From the NCBI RefSeq assembly GCF_041890415.1, contig NZ_CP169056.1, positions 1,736,001-1,800,000 of the forward strand: DNA of 64,000 nucleotides, written 5' to 3'. Positions 24,540 to 32,798 of the stretch are shown one piece after another (the stretch's first letter is position 1; every line of letters begins with the position of its first letter). The DNA comes from Pseudoxanthomonas koreensis_A. GTDB lineage: Bacteria > Pseudomonadota > Gammaproteobacteria > Xanthomonadales > Xanthomonadaceae. The notes under the pieces are model-generated. The model was not told the DNA's origin, did no database searches, and saw nothing but the letters and a program-made list of their open reading frames with translations. A program made the position numbers and the translations under genes.

Positions 24540-27539
24540 TCACCAGTCGAAACCGATGGACAGCTTGAAGGTGCGGGTCGGCAGGAACTGGCTGTTGGGC
24601 GTGCCGAAACCGGCGCTGGGCTCGCCCGGGGCGCCCCACCAGTCGTCGTAGCCGGCGTAGTTCACCCAGTCGAAGACGTTGAGCAGGTCGGCACGCAGGC
24701 GCAGGCGCCAGTCCGACCCGGTATCCCACTCCTTGATCAGGGCCAGGTCGAACTGCTTGAAGCCCAGGGTCCCCTCGGGGGTGTACTGGTCGATCACGCA
24801 GTCGTTCCAGCCGCCCAGGCAATTGGTGCCGTAGCGCGGGGTCGGCGTGGCCAGGGTCAGCTTGGCCGACAGCGTGGTATTCCACGGGCCATCGTAGATG
24901 CCGGTGGCCACCAGGCGGTGCTCGGGCACGCCGCCGGCCTTCTTCCAGCCGAAGTCGGCCAGGTCGGGATAATCCAGGGCGTAGTGCTCGCCGAACTGGC
25001 GGTTCTCCTTGGCATCGGTGTAGGTGTAGGCCAGGGTCATGCCCCAGCCGGAGGCATCGGTGTAGGGCTTGTCCAGGCTGACCAGCAGCGAGTTGGCGCG
25101 GGTTTCGATGCCATTGGTGCCCAGCAGCAGCGCGCCGTAGCCGGGCACGCCAGCACCCCACGGCGCCCCCCAGGTGGTGCCGGCGGCGAAGAAGCTGCCA
25201 TCGGGCAGGCGGTTGCCCAGCATGAAGGCGAATCCATCATGCGACTCGATCCGCTGCAGGGTCACCGACGAATTCCATTGCTGGCCCCACAGCCCGAACA
25301 CATTGCGGATGCCCAGGCTGAACTGGTCCGAGTACGGGGTCTTCAGGTCGTTGTGCAGCAGGTCGATCTCGCGGCCGGCGCCGGGGTTGCCGGCGACCAG
25401 CGCGTCCAGCGAGGCCTGGTCCCAGGGCGCGCCGCCCCACGCCAGGCACCCGTCCCCCGCGCAGGGATGGCCGGGTGCGTTGATCGCGTACTCGTAGGAG
25501 GGGAAGGTGGCCTTGGTCACTTCCAGTTGCAGCCAGTCGAACAGGGTGCGGTCATAGGCGCGGCCGGCACCGCCGAAGACCACGTGGCGCTGGTCGCCGG
25601 ACAGGTCGTAGGAAAAGCCCAGGCGCGGCTGCCAGGCGCCGGTGGCGGCACTGCGGTTGTTGCCGGTGCTGATGTAGCGCGCGATGTCGATGCCGCCGCG
25701 GGCCAGGCTTTCGGCATAGCTGTGCCCGTCGGCGGCGCGCGGATCGGGCGCATGCAGCGCATCGACCACCGCCTGCGGCGTGGTGTAGTCCAGGTAGGTG
25801 GGGCTTTCCTCGTAGTCCCAGCGCACGCCGATGTTCAGGGTCAGCCGCTCGGTGACCTCCCAGTCGTCCTGGATGTACAACCCCACCTGGGTGCTGCGCG
25901 AACTGGCGCTGCCGGCGGCGATGCCGGCCAGGCCGGCGCCGAAGCGCACCCGGTACGGCACCGCCAGGCTGTTGTCGATGTCGTAGAAATACTGCGGGTA
26001 GTACGGCTGCTGCTCTTGCGCGCCAAGTTCGACCCGCTTCCACTTCACGCCCATCTTCAGCGTGTGCCCGGACCAGCCGGTGAAGGTCAGGTCGTTCTGC
26101 AGCGACCAGCCTTCCTGGCCCTTGTTCTGGTAATCACCGCCGGCGCCGGTGCGCAGGATCACCCGACTGATGTCGTTGGGATCGGTGGCGGTGGCGGTGG
26201 TGGTCAGCACGTAGCCAAAACCCGCGTTGAGGGGGCGCGGGTTGTAGTTGGACTCCTCGAAGGTCAGGTGCGCATCGTTGAGCCAGTTGCCGCCGCTGAA
26301 CTGGTAGCGCAGGTCCACCCGGGTCTCGTCGTTGTCGCGGGCGGTGCCGTAGGAGGCGGTGTTGGGGCCGTTGCCGACGTTGGTCAGCTCGGTCTCGTCG
26401 CGGTACTTGAGGGTGAGCTCGAGCAGGTGCGCCTGGCCGATGGACCAGTCGATCTTGCCGAAGTACAGGTCCTCCTTGAATGGCGCGGTGGTGTCGTGGG
26501 CCAACTCGCGCAGCGCGGGCGGGAGCGCGTCCACGGTGTAGCCCTCGCCGGGAATGATCGCCCTGGGCGAGGTGTATTCCTTGGCCTCGTAGGCCAGGAA
26601 GAAATGCGCGCGGTCACGGACGATCGGGCCGCCGAAGGACACGCCGTACTGCTCCTCCTTGGACGGGATCTTGCCGTCGTTGTCGCGCTCGAACTCGGTG
26701 GCCCTGCGCCAGTCGGTGCTGGTCCGGTCCCAGAAGAAGCTGCCGTCGAACTGGTTGCCGCCCGAGCGCGTCACCGCGGTGATCGCCGCGCTGCTGAGCT
26801 GATCGTACTCGGCCTTGTAGTTGGAGGTGATGACCTTGTACTGGCCGATCGCCGACTGCGGGAACGGATTGCCGCGGCTGGTGTCCTGGCCGCTGACGCC
26901 GCCGCGCAGCACGTAGTCCTTCTGGCCCACGCCATCGATGAACACGTTGATGTTGGCCCCGCTTTGCGCACCGGACTGCAGCCGGGTGGAGCCATCGGTG
27001 CCGGTGCGGAACTGCACGCCGGGCACGGTGTCGGCAAACGCAAGGAAGTTGCGGGTTCCCTGCGGCAACGCCTCGATCTGGCGCTGGGTGATGTAGCTGG
27101 CGATCTCCGAGGTCCGGGTCTCGATCGCCACGCCGGTGACCTGCACCGTATCCAGGGTGGTGGCCGCGCCCGCCGGCGCCGTCTCGGGCAGGCCGCCGAC
27201 GCCCAGGTCGACGGTTGCGGTCTGGCCGACCTGCACGGTCAGCTCGCGGGTGGCGGCCTGCTCGCCCGCCACCACGTCGATGCGGTACGTGCCCGGCGGC
27301 AACCCGGTGAGCACGTAGCGGCCATCGGTACCGGATTGCACGCTGCGGCGCAGGCCGGTGGCGGTATTGACCGCGGTCACGGTGGCTGCCGACGCCGGGG
27401 ATGCGTCGGCAATGACCTGGCCGCGGATGGTGGCGCCGGTGCTCTGGGCCAGGGCCTGGCCCGCGCACAGTGCCAGGCATCCGGCCAGGGTGGCCGAGAG
27501 AATGGTCCGGGCCGGGTGGGTGCCGCGTCGGGGATGCAT
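24540..27539 (-). CDS. TonB-dependent outer-membrane receptor with N-terminal carboxypeptidase-regulatory-like domain
   Basis: A 999-residue Oar-like receptor. The signal peptide is residues 1-31, ending GQALAQ. An N-terminal CarboxypepD_reg-like sandwich (about 33-115) includes GLPPGTYRIDVVAG. The plug (about 130-280) has LDTVQVTGVAIETRTSEIAS, GTRNFLAFADTVPGVQF and NVFIDGVGQKDY. A 22-strand-type barrel ends in TFKLSIGFDW with the terminal aromatic. It probably imports large glucan fragments as the first step of the locus. It starts 56 bp after the LacI gene and 106 bp before the hydrolase gene, a gap that holds small inverted repeats. Confidence 0.93.
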   Translation of the reverse strand: MHPRRGTHPARTILSATLAGCLALCAGQALAQSTGATIRGQVIADASPASAATVTAVNTATGLRRSVQSGTDGRYVLTGLPPGTYRIDVVAGEQAATRELTVQVGQTATVDLGVGGLPETAPAGAATTLDTVQVTGVAIETRTSEIASYITQRQIEALPQGTRNFLAFADTVPGVQFRTGTDGSTRLQSGAQSGANINVFIDGVGQKDYVLRGGVSGQDTSRGNPFPQSAIGQYKVITSNYKAEYDQLSSAAITAVTRSGGNQFDGSFFWDRTSTDWRRATEFERDNDGKIPSKEEQYGVSFGGPIVRDRAHFFLAYEAKEYTSPRAIIPGEGYTVDALPPALRELAHDTTAPFKEDLYFGKIDWSIGQAHLLELTLKYRDETELTNVGNGPNTASYGTARDNDETRVDLRYQFSGGNWLNDAHLTFEESNYNPRPLNAGFGYVLTTTATATDPNDISRVILRTGAGGDYQNKGQEGWSLQNDLTFTGWSGHTLKMGVKWKRVELGAQEQQPYYPQYFYDIDNSLAVPYRVRFGAGLAGIAAGSASSRSTQVGLYIQDDWEVTERLTLNIGVRWDYEESPTYLDYTTPQAVVDALHAPDPRAADGHSYAESLARGGIDIARYISTGNNRSAATGAWQPRLGFSYDLSGDQRHVVFGGAGRAYDRTLFDWLQLEVTKATFPSYEYAINAPGHPCAGDGCLAWGGAPWDQASLDALVAGNPGAGREIDLLHNDLKTPYSDQFSLGIRNVFGLWGQQWNSSVTLQRIESHDGFAFMLGNRLPDGSFFAAGTTWGAPWGAGVPGYGALLLGTNGIETRANSLLVSLDKPYTDASGWGMTLAYTYTDAKENRQFGEHYALDYPDLADFGWKKAGGVPEHRLVATGIYDGPWNTTLSAKLTLATPTPRYGTNCLGGWNDCVIDQYTPEGTLGFKQFDLALIKEWDTGSDWRLRLRADLLNVFDWVNYAGYDDWWGAPGEPSAGFGTPNSQFLPTRTFKLSIGFDW

Positions 27540-27595
27540 TCGGGTATTCCTCCAGTGGATGGTTGGAAGGCGCGACCCGGTCCCCTGTGCCCGCG

Positions 27596-28666
27596 TCAGC
27601 CCTCCGGTTTCGGTGCGCGCCGCCGCCCGGTGCGTTCGGGCGGCGGCGCATGGCCGGCGCTGGACGCGCGGACCACCAGCTCGGGCGCAAGCACCTGCCG
27701 GTCGACCTGCTCCTGGCCGACCTCCGCATTGCCGGCCTCGACCAGCGCCAGCAGGCGTTCCATCGCGCGTCCGCCCAATGCGGCGATACTCACCCGCATC
27801 GTCGTCAAGGACGGGTGAACGAAGCGCGCAAGCGGGATGTCATCGAATCCGGCCAGGGCGATCTGGCCCGGTACCTGCACACCGGCATGGGCGAATGCAT
27901 ACAGGCAGCCCAGCGCCATCATGTCGTTGGCCGCGAACACCGCATCGGGACGCGGCCGCGCAGCCAGAATCGCCTGCCCGGCGCGATGCCCGGAGGCTTC
28001 GTCGAATGCGCCGGGATATTCGCTAGCATGCGCATCGGCCTGGGCCGCCATCGCCGCGCGGAAGCCGCGCAGGCGTTCGCGCGCATCATGGTTCGCCTCC
28101 GGCCCGCCGATGAAGGCAATCCTGCGGTGGCCAAGTTCCAGCAGGTGCCGGACCATCGCCATCGCACCGGCATGGTTGTCCACTTCCAGCGCCGGGCACA
28201 GCGGCTCGGCCTGGTGGGTATTGATCAGCACCGCCGGCAGCGGCTGCGGCAGGTTTTCGGCCAGGAAGCCGGGGCGGTCGGCATAGGGCGACATCACCAG
28301 CAGGCCATCCACACGGCCCCGCATCGCGCGCAGTGCCGCGCCCTGCTGTTCCGGGTCGCCATGGCAACTGGACAGCAACAGGTGGCGCCCGCGCCCGCGC
28401 GCGACGGTGTCGATGCCGCGGATCAACTCGGAGAAGAATTCACCATGCAGGTCCGGCAGGACCACGCCGATGGTCTGGGTGCTGCGGCTGCTGAGGCTGC
28501 GCGCAGCGCCGTGCGGGCTGTAGCGCAGGCGCTGGGCGGCCTCGTGCACGCGCTGGCGTACCGGCTCGGCCACGTTGCTGTGGCCGTTGAGTGCGCGCGA
28601 TACGGTGGCCACCGAGACGCCTGCCGCCTGCGCGACGTCATGGATGGTGACCGTGGCCCGGGCCAT
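27596..28666 (-). CDS. LacI-family transcriptional regulator
   Basis: A 356-residue repressor. The helix-turn-helix is TIHDVAQAAGVSVATVSRALNG with the hinge helix PHGAARSLSSRST. The periplasmic-binding-like sensor domain includes TIGVVLPDLHGEFFSELIRGI, GVDGLL-type positions and DAVFAANDMMALGCL. It is in the same direction as the TonB receptor and glucan genes and directly upstream, so it is most likely their local, sugar-responsive regulator. It begins 16 bp after the YciI gene. Confidence 0.92.
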   Translation of the reverse strand: MARATVTIHDVAQAAGVSVATVSRALNGHSNVAEPVRQRVHEAAQRLRYSPHGAARSLSSRSTQTIGVVLPDLHGEFFSELIRGIDTVARGRGRHLLLSSCHGDPEQQGAALRAMRGRVDGLLVMSPYADRPGFLAENLPQPLPAVLINTHQAEPLCPALEVDNHAGAMAMVRHLLELGHRRIAFIGGPEANHDARERLRGFRAAMAAQADAHASEYPGAFDEASGHRAGQAILAARPRPDAVFAANDMMALGCLYAFAHAGVQVPGQIALAGFDDIPLARFVHPSLTTMRVSIAALGGRAMERLLALVEAGNAEVGQEQVDRQVLAPELVVRASSAGHAPPPERTGRRRAPKPEG

Positions 28667-28682
28667 GCGGCGCCGCTCCGGC

Positions 28683-28982
28683 TCAGGGCAGCACGTGCCG
28701 GAACGGGCGTACCTGGACCCGCTCGTAGACGCCGGCGGCCACGTACGGATCGGAATCGGCCCACTGGCGCGCCTGCTCCAGCGAATCGAAGCGCGCGATC
28801 ACCACGCTGCCGCTGAAGCCGGCCGGGCCCGGATCCTCGGCATCGATCGCCGGGCACGGCCCGGCGACCAGCAGCCGTCCGGCATCGCGCAGTGCATGCA
28901 GCCGCTCAAGGTGCGCCGCCCGCGCCTGCGCGCGTCCTGCCAGACCATCCTTGCCGTCGTAGCCCTCGATCACGTACCACAT
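28683..28982 (-). CDS. YciI family protein
   Basis: A 99-residue ferredoxin-like alpha/beta protein starting MWYVIEGYDGKDG. It has ARAAHLERLHALRDAGRLLVAGP and SLEQARQWADSDPYVAAGVY, the conserved YciI core including the Asp of ADSDPY and the His of AAHLERL. The enzymatic role of the family is mostly unknown. GGAG precedes the ATG by nine bases. It may be the first gene of the transcript continuing into lacI. Confidence 0.88.
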   Translation of the reverse strand: MWYVIEGYDGKDGLAGRAQARAAHLERLHALRDAGRLLVAGPCPAIDAEDPGPAGFSGSVVIARFDSLEQARQWADSDPYVAAGVYERVQVRPFRHVLP

Positions 28983-29028
28983 CCGCACTCCACTCCTTCG
29001 TTGCAATGGCCGGGTTGCCACCACGGCG

Positions 29029-29034
29029 ATTGTA
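29029..29034 (-). promoter_or_regulatory. possible -10 element upstream of the YciI gene
   Basis: TACAAT on the minus strand lies 46 bp before the YciI ATG. The -35 region about 17 bp further upstream is GC-rich and not consensus, so this is only a weak promoter prediction for the yciI-lacI-glucan transcript. Confidence 0.3.
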
Positions 29035-29086
29035 GACCCGCCCACCCCGCCGTCACGGCCTGCTGGACAAGGGCGCCGGCCAGCGC

Positions 29087-29398
29087 TTACTCTTTGCCCA
29101 CCATGCGGTCGCCAAGCAGCGGCCCGTCGGTGCAGGCCACCCAGGCTCCTCCCAGCCCCGAGCGCATCCAGCGCCGCGCCTGGCGCAGGATCCAGGCCCA
29201 CTGACGACCGTCCCGCTGGCCGGCGAACGGCCGCACGCAGTCCACCCCCGGCCCGTTGGCCGCCGCGCCCCCGCGGCGCCACGACCAGTACTTGATATTG
29301 CATGTAAGCGGCGCCCGTCCCGGCCCATCGGCGACGTCCGCCACCGCACGCGTACCCTCGCCGTTGCCGGCGCCTGCGGTGCGCCCCGTTCCGGGCAT
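29087..29398 (-). CDS. possible small hypothetical protein
   Basis: The 430-bp gap before scpA holds a minus-strand frame of up to 103 residues. Its second half (NIKYWSWRRGG to MVGKE) is Trp/Arg/Gly-rich with strongly G/C third positions, while the first 30 residues look non-coding. There is no ATG near the apparent coding part, so the start is unknown. No family recognised. It could be a real small gene with a different start, or chance. Confidence 0.3.
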   Translation of the reverse strand: MPGTGRTAGAGNGEGTRAVADVADGPGRAPLTCNIKYWSWRRGGAAANGPGVDCVRPFAGQRDGRQWAWILRQARRWMRSGLGGAWVACTDGPLLGDRMVGKE

Positions 29399-29412
29399 GG
29401 CTTTCGAGCAGA

Positions 29413-30324
29413 ATGAGTTCCGAACCCGCGCAAGACGCGACCCCGCAAACCCAGCCGCCGGCCCCGCTGCAGCAGGAAATGCCGCTGGCGGTGGTGCATG
29501 GCCAGCCGCTGCTGCAGATTCCGCAGGACCTGTACATCCCGCCGGATGCGCTGGAAGTCATCCTCGATGCCTTCGAAGGGCCGCTGGACCTGCTGCTGTA
29601 CCTGATCCGGCGCCAGAACCTGGACGTGCTCGACATCCCGGTGGCCGAGATCACCCGCCAGTACGTGGACTACATCAACGTCATGCAGGACCTGCGGTTC
29701 GAGCTGGCGGCCGAGTACCTGGTGATGGCCGCGATCCTGGCCGAGATCAAGTCGCGGATGCTGCTGCCGCGGCCGCCGCGGGAAGACGGCGAAGAGGTCG
29801 ATCCGCGCGCCGAGCTGGTGCGCCGGCTGCAGGAGTACGAACGCTTCAAGCAGGCGGCCGAGGACATCGACACCCTGCCCCGCCTGGACCGCGACACCAC
29901 CCTGGCGCAGGCCCATGTCCCCGACCGCCAGGCCATCCGCCTGCCGCCGCCGGTGGACCTGCGCGAGATGCTGCTGGCGCTGCGCGACGTGCTCATGCGC
30001 GCCGAGCTGTTCAGCGGCCACGCGATCCGGCGCGAGGCGCTGAGCGTGCGCCAGCGCATGGGCGAGGTGCTGCAACGGCTGGAGGATGGGCGCTTCCATC
30101 GCTTCGAGTCGCTGTTCACGGCCGAGGAGGGCCGGCTGGGCGTGCTGGTCACCTTCCTGTCGCTGCTGGAGCTGGCCAAGGAGCAGTTGCTGGACATCGT
30201 CCAGGAGGCCCCGCTGGCACCGATCCACGTCAAGTCGCTGGCCGTGGGCAACACCAATGAACCGCTGCAGTTCCACAGCGAGTTCGACGACGGCGACGAC
30301 GCCGCCGAACCGGCTGCGGGCTGA
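29413..30324 (+). CDS. scpA: segregation and condensation protein A
   Basis: A 303-residue kleisin of the SMC-ScpAB condensin. The N-terminal segment FEGPLDLLLYLIRRQNLDVLDIPV and ITRQYVDYINVMQDL bind the SMC neck. AAEYLVMAAILAEIKSRMLLP is the family signature. The C-terminal winged-helix part (LGVLVTFLSLLELAKEQLLDIVQ) binds the SMC head. A 40-residue Pro/Gln-rich N-terminal extension precedes the core. scpB follows after 35 bp. No smc gene is in the window. Confidence 0.93.
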   Translation: MSSEPAQDATPQTQPPAPLQQEMPLAVVHGQPLLQIPQDLYIPPDALEVILDAFEGPLDLLLYLIRRQNLDVLDIPVAEITRQYVDYINVMQDLRFELAAEYLVMAAILAEIKSRMLLPRPPREDGEEVDPRAELVRRLQEYERFKQAAEDIDTLPRLDRDTTLAQAHVPDRQAIRLPPPVDLREMLLALRDVLMRAELFSGHAIRREALSVRQRMGEVLQRLEDGRFHRFESLFTAEEGRLGVLVTFLSLLELAKEQLLDIVQEAPLAPIHVKSLAVGNTNEPLQFHSEFDDGDDAAEPAAG

Positions 30325-30359
30325 CGCCCTTCCCCCTTCCCCCAGACCCTGCGAGATCC

Positions 30360-31271
30360 ATGGACCAGGCGCTGATCAACCGCATCGTCGAGGCCGCCCT
30401 GCTGGCGGCCAACCAGCCGCTGACCCTGGCGCAACTGCACGCGCTGTTTCCGGAGGAGCAACCCGCCCCGCCCGGCAGCGTGGAAGCGGCGCTGGAACGG
30501 CTTGCCCAGGACTGCGCCGAACGCGGCGTGGAGCTGGTCGAGGTCGCGTCCGGCTTCCGTTACCAGGTCAAGGCCGACGTGCACGCCTGGGTGGCGCGGC
30601 TGTGGACCGAGCGCAAGACCCGCTACACCCGCGCGACCCTGGAAACGCTGGCCCTGATCGCCTACCGCCAGCCGGTCACGCGCGGCGAGATCGAACAGGT
30701 CCGCGGGGTGGCGGTGAGCACCAACATCATCCAGGCGCTGGAAGAGCGCGAGTGGATCCGCGTGGTCGGCCACCGCGACGTCCCCGGGAAGCCGGCGCTG
30801 TACGGCACCACCAAGACGTTCCTGGACTATTTCGGCCTCAAGCGCCTGGACGAGCTGCCACCATTGTCGGAACTGAAGGACATCGGCGAGCTGGACCCGC
30901 AACTGCCGCTGGACCCGGACACCGCACCCACGCCGGCCGGGCTGGGGCCCGCGACGCCGGTCGATGCCGATGCCGATGCGAAGTCCGACGCCGACGCCGA
31001 CGCCGACACGGGCACGGACACCGATGACACCGATGACGCCGAGGCGCCGGACCAGCACCCCGACGCAGGTGATGCCGCCGACGCACACGCCGACCACAGC
31101 GCTGCAGCAAGCGTTGCCGACGACGACGGCCACGTCGCGCACAGCCATGCAATTTCCGGCGCCGCCGACCCGGCCGCCACGCACCTCCAGCCGCAGGCCG
31201 ATGACGCCTCCGGCATTCCCACCACCCAGGCCGCCGGCGACAACGGCGACCGGAGCAGGACCGATGACTGA
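30360..31271 (+). CDS. scpB: segregation and condensation protein B with long acidic C-terminal tail
   Basis: The first ~190 residues are a standard ScpB double winged-helix: IVEAALLAANQPLTLAQL, TRATLETLALIAYRQPVTRGEIEQVRGV and GHRDVPGKPALYGTTKTFLDYFGL. Residues about 195-303 are a low-complexity tail rich in Asp, Ala, Thr and His (DADADAKSDADADADTGTD) with no fold visible. ScpB usually ends near 190-200, so the tail is an addition. The 3' end overlaps rluB by 8 bp. Confidence 0.92.
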   Translation: MDQALINRIVEAALLAANQPLTLAQLHALFPEEQPAPPGSVEAALERLAQDCAERGVELVEVASGFRYQVKADVHAWVARLWTERKTRYTRATLETLALIAYRQPVTRGEIEQVRGVAVSTNIIQALEEREWIRVVGHRDVPGKPALYGTTKTFLDYFGLKRLDELPPLSELKDIGELDPQLPLDPDTAPTPAGLGPATPVDADADAKSDADADADTGTDTDDTDDAEAPDQHPDAGDAADAHADHSAAASVADDDGHVAHSHAISGAADPAATHLQPQADDASGIPTTQAAGDNGDRSRTDD

Positions 31272-32778
31272 TTCCACACCCCGCAAACCCCTCGGCAAGC
31301 TCTCGCTCAAGCGCGATGAAGCCGCCAGCACCGCCCGCCCCGAAGAACGCCTGCACAAGGTCCTGGCCCAGGCCGGCCTGGGCTCGCGCCGCGCGCTGGA
31401 GCAGCGCATCGCCGATGGCCTGGTCAAGGTCAATGGCGAAGTCGCCCGGGTCGGCCAGAGCATCCGCAGCGGCGACCGGGTCGAGCTGGACGGCAAGGCC
31501 TTCGTCGCCTCGGCGCTGACCGAGCCGCCGCGCATGCTGATCTACAACAAGCCCGAGGGCGAGGTGACCACGCGCGAGGATCCGGAAGGCCGCCCCACCA
31601 TCTTCGATGCACTGCCGCGGCTCAAGGGCGCGCGCTGGATCGCCATCGGCCGGCTGGACATCAACACCAGCGGCCTGCTGCTGCTGACCACCGACGGCGA
31701 AATCGCCAACGCGATGATGCATCCGTCGTTCGAGGTCGAGCGCGAATACGTCGTGCGGGTGCGTGCGCCGGAAGGCCAGGAGTCGGTGAGCGACAGCCTG
31801 GTCGACCGCCTCGCCCGCGGGGTGGCACTGGAGGACGGGCCGGCAAAGTTCGACCAGGTCGAGCGCATCGGCGGCACCGACTCACACGACTGGTTCAAGG
31901 TGGTGGTCAAGGAAGGCCGCAACCGCGAAGTGCGCCGCCTGTGGGAGTCGCAGGGCTGCCAGGTCAGCCGGCTCAAGCGCGTGCGCTACGGCGGCGTGAG
32001 CCTGCCGCGCGAACTGCTGCGTGGCCATTCGCAGGAGCTTGCGCCCGCGCAGGTGGAAGCGGAGCGCAAGAAGCTCGCGCTGGAGGATGGCGCCGATTCC
32101 ACCCTGACCTTGCAGCCGGTGATCGGGCAGCGCCGCGCGGCCAAGTCCACGGTGCAGGTCGGCCGCGATGGCAGCCGCAGCCAGGCCTACGTCAATGGCC
32201 ACAACACCGCCGACGAGGGGCGCGAACTGCGCCGCTTCGATCATGTGCGCGAGGATCGTCGCGGCGGCCGCGGTGGCAAGAAGCCGGGCGGGCTGACCGT
32301 CACCGGCGAGGCCGCGGCCCAGCAGATGCAGAAGCCGTTCAAGCAGCGCAAGCAGAAGGGTCCCAAGCCGCTGCCGGATGGCAACCCGGCCGCATTCCGA
32401 TCCTGGTACGTGCCCGACGGGGTAAGCACCGGCCCCAGCGGCCATCGCAACGCCGGACCGGGCGACAAGCCGCGCGGCGGCAAGCCTGGCGGTGGCCGGC
32501 CCGGCGGCGGCAAGCCCGGCGGCAGTGGCAAGTCCGGCGGCCAGGGCGCGGGTGCACGCAAGAACGCGCGGCCGTACGGGCATCCAGGCAGCGCCCCGCA
32601 CTTCCCGTCCGACCATGCCACTCCGGGTGGACAGGGTGCGCCGGGCCGCGCCCGTGGCCCGGGCCAGGGTCAACGGCCGAACCAGGGCCAGGGCCCGCGC
32701 GGCAACGCGCGCCCGGGCGGGCGTCCTGGCGGGGGTGCGCCACGCGGCGGCAATCGCGGCCCGCGCGGCCAGGGCTGA
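31264..32778 (+). CDS. rluB: 23S rRNA pseudouridine synthase RluB/RsuA family, with basic Gly/Arg-rich tail
   Basis: A 504-residue enzyme. Residues about 27-75 form the S4 RNA-binding domain (ERLHKVLAQAGLGSRRALEQ). The catalytic domain has the Asp in GRLDINTSGLLLLT and later EGRNREVRRLWESQGCQVSRLKRVRYG. RluB makes the pseudouridine at E. coli position 2605 of 23S rRNA. From about residue 280 there is a basic, disordered tail full of GGKPGG, GGRPGG and GQGQ repeats, like an RNA-chaperone-type tail. It is coupled to scpB by overlap, a common gammaproteobacterial arrangement. Confidence 0.93.
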   Translation: MTDSTPRKPLGKLSLKRDEAASTARPEERLHKVLAQAGLGSRRALEQRIADGLVKVNGEVARVGQSIRSGDRVELDGKAFVASALTEPPRMLIYNKPEGEVTTREDPEGRPTIFDALPRLKGARWIAIGRLDINTSGLLLLTTDGEIANAMMHPSFEVEREYVVRVRAPEGQESVSDSLVDRLARGVALEDGPAKFDQVERIGGTDSHDWFKVVVKEGRNREVRRLWESQGCQVSRLKRVRYGGVSLPRELLRGHSQELAPAQVEAERKKLALEDGADSTLTLQPVIGQRRAAKSTVQVGRDGSRSQAYVNGHNTADEGRELRRFDHVREDRRGGRGGKKPGGLTVTGEAAAQQMQKPFKQRKQKGPKPLPDGNPAAFRSWYVPDGVSTGPSGHRNAGPGDKPRGGKPGGGRPGGGKPGGSGKSGGQGAGARKNARPYGHPGSAPHFPSDHATPGGQGAPGRARGPGQGQRPNQGQGPRGNARPGGRPGGGAPRGGNRGPRGQG

Positions 32779-32798
32779 GTCCGCGCCGCGCGGCATCC

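Noticed and set aside
19713..28666. Recently acquired genomic island
   Set aside because: GC content and codon bias look like the flanks. There is no integrase, attachment site, IS or tRNA at the borders, and such loci are common in Xanthomonadaceae. Transfer cannot be claimed from this window.
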